Of a DNA stretch of 5,427 nt, positions 1-5,427 are shown in pieces. The position numbers were made by a program, and so were the translations under genes. Numbering within the stretch: the first letter of the stretch is position 1; every line of letters starts with the position of its first letter. The stretch comes from Kaftiobacterium sp035693805. Lineage in GTDB: Bacteria; Sysuimicrobiota; Sysuimicrobiia; Sysuimicrobiales; Kaftiobacteriaceae. The stretch covers positions 1 through 5,427 of the forward strand of contig DASSGA010000135.1 in the NCBI GenBank assembly GCA_035693805.1. Reading direction: 5' to 3'. The notes beneath the pieces were generated by a model that was not told the DNA's origin, ran no database searches, and saw only the letters and a list, made by a program, of their open reading frames with translations.

Positions 1-103
1 GCACGTCGCCGTGCGAGGTCGCGAAGGTACAGACGGATCGCGCTGCGAGATGCTTCCGCGCTGCGGCCAGCACCGTATCGAGGCTGAGCTGGGTCTGCGT
101 CAT
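1..103 (-). CDS. Partial CDS (N-terminus only), possibly pyridoxamine-5'-phosphate-oxidase-like flavin-binding protein
   Basis: An open frame starts at ATG 103-101 and runs off the left edge, giving 34 codons. It begins MTQTQLSLDTVLAAARKH and continues into LAARSVCTFATSHGDV. An amphipathic helix followed by a hydrophobic beta strand ending in ATS-H-G-D resembles the start of split-barrel flavin-binding proteins of the PNPOx-like family, where a helix precedes a strand of the type 'ATLAT..dG.P'. That is inference from about 30 residues, and the flavin-contacting parts lie outside the window. The start is supported by a GGGGGA Shine-Dalgarno sequence nine bases upstream. It lies 3 bases after the TetR stop codon and in the same frame, so it is almost certainly co-transcribed with the regulator and may be its target. 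The reality of the gene is fairly secure; the family is tentative. Confidence 0.5.
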   Translation of the reverse strand, partial: MTQTQLSLDTVLAAARKHLAARSVCTFATSHGDV

Positions 104-106
104 GGG

Positions 107-706
107 CTACCGTCCCCCGCCCGTCTTCGCCCCGATGCTGCGGAGCAGGAGCGCGCGCAGTTCGGGCAGCCGCTCCCGGAGCGGTCGTCCACCGGAAACG
201 AGCCACTGCGCGATCACCTCGTTGAGTGCGCCCATCCAGGCCTGGGAGACCAGCACCGTATCTTGCGAGGGAATGTCACCCTCGTGGGCGGCGCGGTCGA
301 GGTGGCGTTGGATGACACGGGCGAACCGACTGTGGATCTCCAGGCGCTTCTGCTCGAATTCGGGCCCGAGGCCGACGGCCTCGACGAGGAGGATCTTGGC
401 GAGGTCGCGCTGCTCCGCGGCGGTCTCGATCACGATCCGGAGGGCGCCTTCCACTTTGGCCATCGCCCCGTGTTCGGACGCAATGGCTGTCTCGACGCCC
501 TGTTCGACGAGGGCGGCAAGGTCATCCATGAGGATCAGGAAGATGCTCTGCTTGCTCGGAAAGTAGTGGTAGAAAGCCCCCTTCGAGGTGCCCGAGGCCT
601 GCACGATATCCTCGACCCCGGCTGCGTGGTAGCCCTTGCGGGCGAAAACGTCAATGGCCGCGGCGAGGATGCGGTCCCGGGTTGGCTGACCTGCTTGGTG
701 TGCCAT
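107..706 (-). CDS. TetR/AcrR-family transcriptional regulator
   Basis: This is a 199-residue one-component repressor, a usual length for TetR proteins. Residues about 10-55 form the DNA-binding domain: RDRILAAAIDVFARKGY (helix 1), then the helix-turn-helix VEDIVQASGTSKGAFYHYF (31-49) and PSK. The conserved G-x-F-Y-x-Y-F-x-S-K signature is intact. The remaining about 145 residues are helical and variable, as expected for the ligand-binding and dimerisation domain, so the ligand cannot be read. The frame stays open back to a TTG at 775, but that TTG is the first three bases of a TTGACA -35 box and the extra 23 residues lack TetR character, so ATG 706 is chosen. No good Shine-Dalgarno precedes it; with transcription starting near 740 the leader would be only about 34 bases. 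A perfect palindrome just upstream suggests autorepression. The gene after it is 3 bases away. Confidence 0.93.
   Translation of the reverse strand: MAHQAGQPTRDRILAAAIDVFARKGYHAAGVEDIVQASGTSKGAFYHYFPSKQSIFLILMDDLAALVEQGVETAIASEHGAMAKVEGALRIVIETAAEQRDLAKILLVEAVGLGPEFEQKRLEIHSRFARVIQRHLDRAAHEGDIPSQDTVLVSQAWMGALNEVIAQWLVSGGRPLRERLPELRALLLRSIGAKTGGGR
113..118 (-). promoter_or_regulatory. Ribosome binding site for the partial gene at the left edge
   Basis: GGGGGA on the minus strand lies 9 bases upstream of ATG 103-101, within the last codons of the TetR gene. It supports that ATG as a real start and suggests translational coupling across the 3-base gap. Confidence 0.5.
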
Positions 707-723
707 GAGAGGTTGCGGGATTC

Positions 724-739
724 GACCGACGCGTCGGTC
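724..739. promoter_or_regulatory. Perfect 16-base palindrome, probable TetR operator
   Basis: GACCGACGCGTCGGTC reads identically on both strands. It ends 17 bases before the TetR start codon and starts 7 bases beyond the -10 box, so it covers the expected transcription start and early leader. TetR-family dimers commonly bind palindromes of about this size in their own promoters, and GACCGAC/GTCGGTC-type arms are typical. That the neighbouring regulator binds it is inference from position and symmetry. Confidence 0.75.
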
Positions 740-746
740 TGTCAGG

Positions 747-775
747 ATCGTAGCGAGGAACTGGGTGTCTGTCAA
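747..775 (-). promoter_or_regulatory. Sigma70-type promoter of the TetR gene
   Basis: On the minus strand TTGACA (775-770), a perfect -35 consensus, is followed by a 17-base spacer and TACGAT (752-747), which matches four of six -10 consensus bases including the key first T, A and the last A, T. Transcription should start near 740, at the edge of the palindrome 724-739. The promoter lies wholly between the phosphatase stop codon (789) and the TetR ATG (706), so it would drive TetR and the gene after it independently of the upstream genes. Confidence 0.72.
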
Positions 776-781
776 CGACAG
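769..781. repeat. Short inverted repeat overlapping the -35 box
   Basis: CTGTC-AAC-GACAG has 5-base arms around a 3-base centre and overlaps the TTGACA hexamer. On the minus strand TGACAGAC occurs here (774-767) and again just before the palindrome (745-738). It could be an accessory half-site for the regulator, but arms this short arise by chance. Confidence 0.25.
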
Positions 782-788
782 CCAAGAG

Positions 789-1595
789 TCAGCCGCTCAG
801 ACGGACGGGCGCGAGCAGCGCGACCATCTCGGCGTGGACACGCCCGTTCGTGGCCAGCACGTCGCGGCAGTCCACGTCGAACGGGGTGCCGCTCACGTGG
901 GTGATTCGGCCTCCGGCTTCTTCTACTAGCAAAGCGCCCGCGGCGAGGTCCCAGGCGTTGAGCGCGGGCTCCCAGAACGCTTCGAGCCGCCCGGCGGCGA
1001 CGTAGCCCAAGTGAAGGGCCGCCGCGCCCAGGATGCGCACCTCGATCGCCGCGCGGCAAAGCTTGCCGATGTTGGCGATGTTGGCCCCGCTTTCGCGGAT
1101 GTCGTAGGGAAGCCCGGTCGCGACGACGGACTGGGCGACGCGGTCCACCTCAGAAACCTGGATCCGCTGCTCGGTGCTCCCGCGCCGGAGGAAGACCCCG
1201 TGCCCGCGGTCGGCCCAGAAGAGTTCGTCCATCGGCGGATGGTACACGACCCCGGAGAGCATCCTGCCCCGGTGCTCGAGGCCGATGGAGACGCAGAACA
1301 GTGGCACGCCGTGCGCGAAGTTCGTGGTGCCGTCCACGGGATCGATGATCCACCGGTAGTCCGTCCCGGGATGCTGGGTGCCTTCCTCGGCGAAGATCCC
1401 GTGGTCGGGGAAGCGCTCGCGCAGCAGACCGACGATGAGGTCCTCCGACATCCGGTCGGCGCGGGTGACGAGGTCGGTCGGGTTGCGCTTGGTGCGGATC
1501 TCCTTGCTGGTCCGGGCTTCGGGGAGCATCGCCATCAGCAGCTCCCCGACCTTCAGTGCCGCTTCGGAGGCGGCCTCCACGAACTCCGATGCCAT
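789..1595 (-). CDS. Inositol monophosphatase family protein
   Basis: A 268-residue cytosolic Mg2+-dependent phosphatase of the IMPase/SuhB/HisN family, full length for the family. All metal ligands are present: E70 in FAEEG (68-72), D85 and D88 in the family signature WIIDPVDGTTNFAHG (82-96), and D216 in the second signature WDLAAGALLVEEAGG (215-229). K36 and the loop RNPTDLVTRAD (37-47) also match the family, and LGAAALHLGYVAAGRLEAFWE (189-209) matches the region just before motif two. The likely reaction is hydrolysis of myo-inositol 1-phosphate or a related sugar phosphate. Members also act on histidinol phosphate, fructose 1,6-bisphosphate, NADP or PAP, and specificity cannot be read here. 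The ATG start has GAGGTG four bases upstream. It follows the DUF1501 gene by 30 bases and probably shares its transcript. A symbol such as suhB is not assigned because the substrate is uncertain. Confidence 0.93.
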   Translation of the reverse strand: MASEFVEAASEAALKVGELLMAMLPEARTSKEIRTKRNPTDLVTRADRMSEDLIVGLLRERFPDHGIFAEEGTQHPGTDYRWIIDPVDGTTNFAHGVPLFCVSIGLEHRGRMLSGVVYHPPMDELFWADRGHGVFLRRGSTEQRIQVSEVDRVAQSVVATGLPYDIRESGANIANIGKLCRAAIEVRILGAAALHLGYVAAGRLEAFWEPALNAWDLAAGALLVEEAGGRITHVSGTPFDVDCRDVLATNGRVHAEMVALLAPVRLSG

Positions 1596-1599
1596 CGCT

Positions 1600-1605
1600 C
1601 ACCTC
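1600..1605 (-). promoter_or_regulatory. Ribosome binding site of the inositol monophosphatase gene
   Basis: GAGGTG on the minus strand lies 4 bases before ATG 1595, inside the 30-base gap after the DUF1501 stop codon. It fixes the start; that gap has no room for a separate promoter with a normal leader. Confidence 0.6.
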
Positions 1606-1625
1606 GAATCTCCCTTCTTGCGTTC

Positions 1626-2888
1626 CTAGATGAATCCTACCCGCTCGAAGTTGTGGCCGAGGATCTTCTGTGGATCGGCGCCGAGCCACCGGTCGAGCAC
1701 CGTCGCATACACCGAGCGGAAGTCGATGGCGTGTTTGAGATCCCCGTCGGTCAGATCGGTGAGGCTCGGCTGCTGGCCGTAGAGACCGCCCCGCAGTCCT
1801 TTGCCGAAGACGAACATCGGCGCCGCGGTGCCGTGGTCGGTCCCGCCACTACCATTCTCCAGAACGCGGCGGCCGAACTCGGAGAAGACGAGGATGAGCA
1901 CGCGGCCGGCGTTCCCCTGGGCCTCGAGGTCCCGGTAGAATGCGGTGACACCCCCGGCGAGCTGCTCCAGCAGGTTTTCGTGCATGCCGCGCTGCGCGGC
2001 ATGGGTGTCGAAGCCGGTCATGTGCGCGTAGTACACCTTGGTCGAGAGCTTGCCCGCGATCATCTGCGCGATGAGCCGCAGGCTTCCGGCGAACCCCGTG
2101 TTGGGGTACTCGATGCCGCCCTTGTACGCGCGCACCGCCCCTCGCACCTGATCGGACGAGACATAGGCGTTCATCGCGGTGTGGCGCAGGAAGTCGATCG
2201 TGCCGGGTTCGTTCGGCGCCGGGGCATTGAGCAGCCCGAAGAGCTCCTGCTCTTCCTTCGCCCCGATGCCGTCGAAGGCCGCCATCCACTGGAACGTCTC
2301 GGGGTTCTCCAGGCTCACGCCCATGCCGGTCTCGGCCTGCATCGCCAGAGGCATCGACGGCCCGACGTTGACGCCCACGGTAGGCTGCTCGCAGACCGGG
2401 CATTTGCTGTCGAAGTAGCGGCCGATCCAGCCGTACCGCACGACGCGCCCTTCGGGGTCGGCGGTGTGCCAGATCTCCATCGACTTGAAGTGCGAGCGGC
2501 TGGGATTCGGGTAGCCCACGCCCTGCACGATGGCCATCGCGCCCTGGTCGTAGAGGCCCTTGAGCGTGGTCAGGCCCGGGTGCAGCCCAAGTTCATCCGT
2601 GAGGCGGATGACCTCTTTTTGAGGCACGGCGAGATTGGGGCGTGCCCGGTAATACACGTCGTTGCTGAAGGGGATGACCGTGTTGAGCCCGTCGTTACCG
2701 CCGCCCATCTGGACGACGACGAGGATGCGGTCGTCGGGCACCCCGGGGCGGCTGGTGACCTGGGCGACATCCCAGGGATTGTTGATCGCGAGCGCGGTGC
2801 GGGTGATGAACGAGGGCGCGGTCCACCCGACCGCGACCATCGTCATCCCTTTCTTGATGAACTCCCTACGGGTCATCCCCTGGCTCAT
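1626..2888 (-). CDS. DUF1501 domain-containing protein with Tat signal peptide
   Basis: A 420-residue protein of the DUF1501 family, which is related in fold to the alkaline phosphatase/sulfatase superfamily and has no established biochemical role. The N-terminus is a Tat signal: TRREFIKK (6-13) with twin arginines R7-R8, a hydrophobic stretch, and a likely cleavage after A34 in TALA, so the folded protein should be exported. Family landmarks follow in order: ILVVVQMGGGNDGLNTVIP (55-73), LGLHPGL (100-106), SRSHF (130-134), FDTH (293-296), FSEFGRR (335-341) and GTDHGTAAPMF, with D351 and H352. The G-G-x-D-G, H and D-H positions are candidate metal or active-site residues by analogy. The only two cysteines form CPVC (163-166). 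The ATG at 2888 has GGGGAG five bases upstream; M5 is a possible but less well-placed start. It lies 15 bases after DUF1800, the usual partner gene. Confidence 0.92.
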   Translation of the reverse strand: MSQGMTRREFIKKGMTMVAVGWTAPSFITRTALAINNPWDVAQVTSRPGVPDDRILVVVQMGGGNDGLNTVIPFSNDVYYRARPNLAVPQKEVIRLTDELGLHPGLTTLKGLYDQGAMAIVQGVGYPNPSRSHFKSMEIWHTADPEGRVVRYGWIGRYFDSKCPVCEQPTVGVNVGPSMPLAMQAETGMGVSLENPETFQWMAAFDGIGAKEEQELFGLLNAPAPNEPGTIDFLRHTAMNAYVSSDQVRGAVRAYKGGIEYPNTGFAGSLRLIAQMIAGKLSTKVYYAHMTGFDTHAAQRGMHENLLEQLAGGVTAFYRDLEAQGNAGRVLILVFSEFGRRVLENGSGGTDHGTAAPMFVFGKGLRGGLYGQQPSLTDLTDGDLKHAIDFRSVYATVLDRWLGADPQKILGHNFERVGFI

Positions 2889-2893
2889 CCGCG

Positions 2894-2899
2894 CTCCCC
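2894..2899 (-). promoter_or_regulatory. Ribosome binding site of the DUF1501 gene
   Basis: GGGGAG on the minus strand is five bases before ATG 2888, inside the 15-base gap after the DUF1800 stop codon. Its position supports co-transcription and probable translational coupling of the pair, and favours the first ATG over the internal one at codon 5. Confidence 0.6.
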
Positions 2900-2903
2900 T
2901 GCC

Positions 2904-4364
2904 TCAGCTCAGCTGGAACTCAGGCATGCTCATGATGAGGTGCACCGCGCTGCGCAGCTGCTGGCGTGACCGCTCACCCTCCAACGTCCACGCCGCCTCT
3001 TCACGGTTCGTGCCGAAGGCGCGCAGCAGCCCCCACCGCCGCCGCCCGTCGAGCGGCGCCTGGATGAACCGGTCGACGAGCTGGTCGATGGCCTCACCGG
3101 CGGTCCGAGTCTTGCCCGCATCGACCAGCCCATCCACGCGGGCCGGACTGCCACGCAGCCGCCGCACGCCGGGCATCGTCCCGTTCAGCAGCAGCCCGCT
3201 GAAGTTGTAGCGGACGAGGACCGTGGCGGTGTTGATCCAACCCTGACCCTTCGGCCATCCCCCAACATTGGGCGGGTAGAGCAAGATCTGGCCCATCAGA
3301 TCCATCGTCCTGATCAGCACCTCATCGGGTACCTCGGCCCCGGTCAGGCGGATCGCGCCCACGACCAGCTGGGTCGGGCTCTTGATCTGGGTGCGGATGG
3401 CCCGTTCGGAATAGAAACCCTCGGAGAGGAAGATCATACGCAGGATCGGCTTGATCTCCCACTGGACGCGCCGAAACGCCCGGGCCAGATCCTCGACTAA
3501 GCTCTCCTCGGGTGACAGGTAGCCGAAGAACTCCCACAGCCGGCGCGGGAGGAAGCGCGCGGTTGCGCGCTGCTGGAAGACGATATCGACGATGTCGGCT
3601 CCATCCCAATTGCCCGTGCGGCCGAGGAAGGTCTTCAGTCCTTCGTCGTGCTCGTTACGCCGGAAGGCGAATTCGTTCCCCGCGAACGTCCAGCCGGTGA
3701 AGGCGCGGGCCGCCTCCTTGACGTCCTGCTCCGTATAGTTGCCGATGCCCATCGTGAACAGCTCGAGGAGCTCGCGGGCGTAGTTCTCGTTGGGCCTCCC
3801 CTTACGGTTGCTGTTGTTGTCCAGGTAGCTCAGCATCGCCGGATCGCGCGAGATGGCGAGGACGAGCTCCTTGAAGTTCCCCGTGGCGAGGCGGCGGAAG
3901 AGGTCGAGCTGCATCCCCATATGCTCCGCGACGCGCGTCTCGGGGAACCCCGAGACCAGATGGCCGTGCCAGAAGAGGACCATCTTCTCCTGAAGCGGCC
4001 GGCGGGTCTCGATCATGCGGCGCAGCCAGTTCGTGCGCACGTCCTGGAACTTCAGAAGGTTCGCGCGGTTGAGCTGCTGGGCGGCCCGGCGGAGGGTGGC
4101 CTCGTCTGCCCGGGACTGGCGCAACCGCAGGAGCTCGAGGAACATCTGCCGGATCTGGCCGTAATCCACGGCCGGGAAGGTCTCCGGCACGTGCTCGTAG
4201 GCGAGGAGTTCCTCGACCGCGGCCTCAGGGCGCATCGCGGCCACCCGGGTGACCTCCTCCGGGGTGCCGCCGAACCCGGCGCGGTTCAGCAGATGGGCGG
4301 CCTTGACCCGGTCCCATGGGTTCGAGGCCGACGGTTGGTATCTCCGCAACGACGCCACTACCAT
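2904..4364 (-). CDS. DUF1800 domain-containing protein
   Basis: A 486-residue, full-length DUF1800 protein. Recognisable blocks in order: AAHLLNRAGFGGTPEEV (22-38), the N-terminal family hallmark; EKMVLFWHGHLVSG (126-139) with H133 and H135; PNENYARELLELFTMG (191-206) followed by ARAFTGW (219-225); RRLWEFF in the central part; and PPNVGGWPKGQGW (364-376). The conserved histidines and acidic residues suggest a metal site, but no activity is established for the family. DUF1800 genes are typically followed directly by DUF1501 genes, as here, which suggests the products work together. No signal peptide or membrane segment is visible at the N-terminus (MVVASLRRYQPSASNPWDR), although the partner has a Tat signal. 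The ATG has GAGGTG five bases upstream. A 79-base gap separates it from the permease, with no clear promoter. Confidence 0.92.
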   Translation of the reverse strand: MVVASLRRYQPSASNPWDRVKAAHLLNRAGFGGTPEEVTRVAAMRPEAAVEELLAYEHVPETFPAVDYGQIRQMFLELLRLRQSRADEATLRRAAQQLNRANLLKFQDVRTNWLRRMIETRRPLQEKMVLFWHGHLVSGFPETRVAEHMGMQLDLFRRLATGNFKELVLAISRDPAMLSYLDNNSNRKGRPNENYARELLELFTMGIGNYTEQDVKEAARAFTGWTFAGNEFAFRRNEHDEGLKTFLGRTGNWDGADIVDIVFQQRATARFLPRRLWEFFGYLSPEESLVEDLARAFRRVQWEIKPILRMIFLSEGFYSERAIRTQIKSPTQLVVGAIRLTGAEVPDEVLIRTMDLMGQILLYPPNVGGWPKGQGWINTATVLVRYNFSGLLLNGTMPGVRRLRGSPARVDGLVDAGKTRTAGEAIDQLVDRFIQAPLDGRRRWGLLRAFGTNREEAAWTLEGERSRQQLRSAVHLIMSMPEFQLS

Positions 4365-4369
4365 GCCTC

Positions 4370-4375
4370 CACCTC
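4370..4375 (-). promoter_or_regulatory. Ribosome binding site of the DUF1800 gene
   Basis: GAGGTG on the minus strand is five bases before ATG 4364; a second GGAGG begins right behind it and is too close to the start to be used well. It supports this ATG, which leaves the protein without an export signal. Confidence 0.55.
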
Positions 4376-4443
4376 GGCGCTGATCCAGCTGTGGCCCGTC
4401 CTGCTTGGCTTCGACGATACGGCCGGTCGAGGGGTTTAGCGGT

Positions 4444-5427
4444 TCACTCCCACCTGAATCGCCAGCCGGCCACCAAGAAGGACAGCACCCCCCATGCCCC
4501 GAGGTACGCGAGGGCAGACAGATAGGGGGTCACCGGCTCGCCGCGCGCCGCGACGGCGCGCATCGTCTCGACCAGCGGGGTGAGCGGAAGAGCGGAGATG
4601 ACGGGCTGCATGAACTTCGGCATGAATTCGCGCGGCCAGAACGTGCCGGCCAGGAACATCATCGGGAAGTTGAGGACGCTGCCGAGCAGGTTCGCCGACT
4701 CCGGGGACCGCGAGACGGTGGAGATGGCCAGCCCCATGCCGACGAAGACGAGGGTGCCGATCGTCGCCAGGACCGCGAGCGTGAGCAGGCTGCCGGCGAT
4801 CACGGCGTTGAACACCCAGACCGCGATCACGATGATCACGGCAAGCTGGACGATGTTCGTGACCGCATACCGCGCGACGAGACCCCCGATGAACACGAAG
4901 GGATGCACCGGGGTGGCAAGCACGCGTTTGAGGACGAGACGCTGCCGGTACTCGGTCACCACCCAGGTCACGCCCTGCAGCCCGGAGTTCATCACGGTCA
5001 TGGCGAGGATGCCCGGCAGCAGGAAGTCGAAGAACCGCATCCGCCGCGCGGCGGCGACGCCGGTGGCCTGGACCCGCAGCACGGGCGGCGCGCCGGCGAG
5101 CCGCAGGTTGGCCTCGGCGATGAACTTCTCGAGGATGACGAGCGCCGTCCGCGATTCCTGTACCCGGGCCTGATCGAAGTAGACGCGGACCGGCCCGCTC
5201 TCGCCGGCGGAGGACACCACAACGACCAGCGTGCGCCGCCCCCGGCGGAGTTCGGCCAGGGCCGCGTCCGCGTCGGTCTCGTCAATCACCTGAAAGACCG
5301 GCACCTCCGCCAGCCCCCGCCGGATCCCCTCGGCCACCGGCCCGCCCGCCCCGATGAACCCGACCCGGAACGTGAGGTTCTCCCCGCGTCCGAAGGCCAG
5401 ACCGATCAGACTCATCAGGATGAGCGG
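4444..5427 (-). CDS. ABC-2 type transporter permease (5'-truncated by window edge)
   Basis: The membrane subunit of an ABC-2 family exporter, which pairs with a separate ATP-binding subunit not in this window. The visible part is 327 codons. The ATG at 5415 is probably not the start: the four codons before it (PLIL) stay in frame, and PLILMSLIGLAFG reads as the end of a first membrane helix, so a short cytoplasmic head and part of that helix lie beyond the edge. Numbering from that methionine, residues about 15-125 form a soluble extracytoplasmic domain (FRVGFIGAGG onward). Five hydrophobic segments follow, at about 130-152, 174-203, 209-232, 243-261 and 298-317, giving the six-helix layout of the family. 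LNFPMMFLAGTFWPREFMP (248-266) and ALPLTPLVE (275-283) are typical ABC-2 motifs. The substrate cannot be inferred; relatives export drugs, lipids or polysaccharides. The C-terminus is complete. Confidence 0.9.
   Translation of the reverse strand, partial: PLILMSLIGLAFGRGENLTFRVGFIGAGGPVAEGIRRGLAEVPVFQVIDETDADAALAELRRGRRTLVVVVSSAGESGPVRVYFDQARVQESRTALVILEKFIAEANLRLAGAPPVLRVQATGVAAARRMRFFDFLLPGILAMTVMNSGLQGVTWVVTEYRQRLVLKRVLATPVHPFVFIGGLVARYAVTNIVQLAVIIVIAVWVFNAVIAGSLLTLAVLATIGTLVFVGMGLAISTVSRSPESANLLGSVLNFPMMFLAGTFWPREFMPKFMQPVISALPLTPLVETMRAVAARGEPVTPYLSALAYLGAWGVLSFLVAGWRFRWE

Noticed and set aside
11..904. A 297-codon open frame on the plus strand
   Set aside because: Antisense to the TetR gene and to the end of the inositol monophosphatase gene, and it runs across the TetR promoter; no protein family features.
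1011..2969. A 652-codon open frame on the plus strand
   Set aside because: It lies antisense to the inositol monophosphatase and DUF1501 genes, both with intact family motifs. Its translation is rich in His, Arg, Asp and Ala with no recognisable domain, as expected for the opposite strand of GC-rich coding DNA.
3648..4439. A 263-codon open frame on the plus strand
   Set aside because: Antisense to DUF1800, whose conserved blocks span the same region; low-complexity shadow translation.
4365..4443. Possible terminator or promoter between the permease and DUF1800
   Set aside because: TCGAC (4411-4415) and GTCGA (4426-4430) form only a 5-base stem with a 10-base loop and no run of T after it. 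A TATCGT sequence resembles a -10 box but has no -35 partner at the right distance.
4580..5173. A 197-codon open frame on the plus strand
   Set aside because: Antisense to the ABC permease, whose membrane segments and ABC-2 motifs show the true frame.
1..5427. CRISPR array, tRNA/rRNA genes, insertion sequence ends or prophage genes
   Set aside because: No regularly spaced repeats, cloverleaf-like segments, transposase motifs or terminal inverted repeats were seen on either strand; gaps between genes are too short to hide most of these.

Overview
The window is GC-rich, tightly packed bacterial DNA with every recognisable gene on the minus strand. It reads from right to left: (i) the 3' part of an ABC-2 type transporter permease, cut by the window end; (ii) a DUF1800 protein; (iii) a DUF1501 protein with a Tat signal; (iv) an inositol monophosphatase-family enzyme; (v) a TetR/AcrR-family regulator; (vi) the first 34 codons of a further gene, possibly a pyridoxamine-5'-phosphate-oxidase-like flavin-binding protein, cut by the other window end. 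No RNA gene, mobile element, CRISPR array or integration scar is visible. No gap between genes exceeds about 85 bases.

The DUF1800-DUF1501 pair, the GC-rich base composition and the style of the permease suit a soil or sediment bacterium from lineages such as Candidatus Rokubacteria/Methylomirabilota, Acidobacteriota, Gemmatimonadota or deep proteobacterial groups. This placement is an impression from family content, not a demonstrated assignment.

Layout: DUF1800 (2904-4364) and DUF1501 (1626-2888) are 15 bases apart, and the inositol monophosphatase homologue (789-1595) follows after 30 bases. Each is preceded by a good Shine-Dalgarno sequence, so these three probably share one transcript. 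The permease lies 79 bases upstream of DUF1800 with no convincing promoter or terminator between them, so read-through is possible. The TetR gene begins a separate unit. In the 82-base gap before it is a strong sigma70-like promoter (TTGACA, 17-base spacer, TACGAT), followed at the expected transcription start by a perfect 16-base palindrome that looks like the regulator's own operator. The TetR gene and the partial gene after it are 3 bases apart and probably form an autoregulated pair.

Functionally these look like independent neighbours: an export or drug/lipid transport permease, a secreted two-protein module of unknown function, a housekeeping-type sugar/inositol phosphatase, and a small-molecule-responsive regulator with a possible flavoprotein. 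I see no clear new defence or biosynthetic system. The points most worth following are the compact TetR promoter-operator and the DUF1800/DUF1501 module, in which only one partner carries an export signal.
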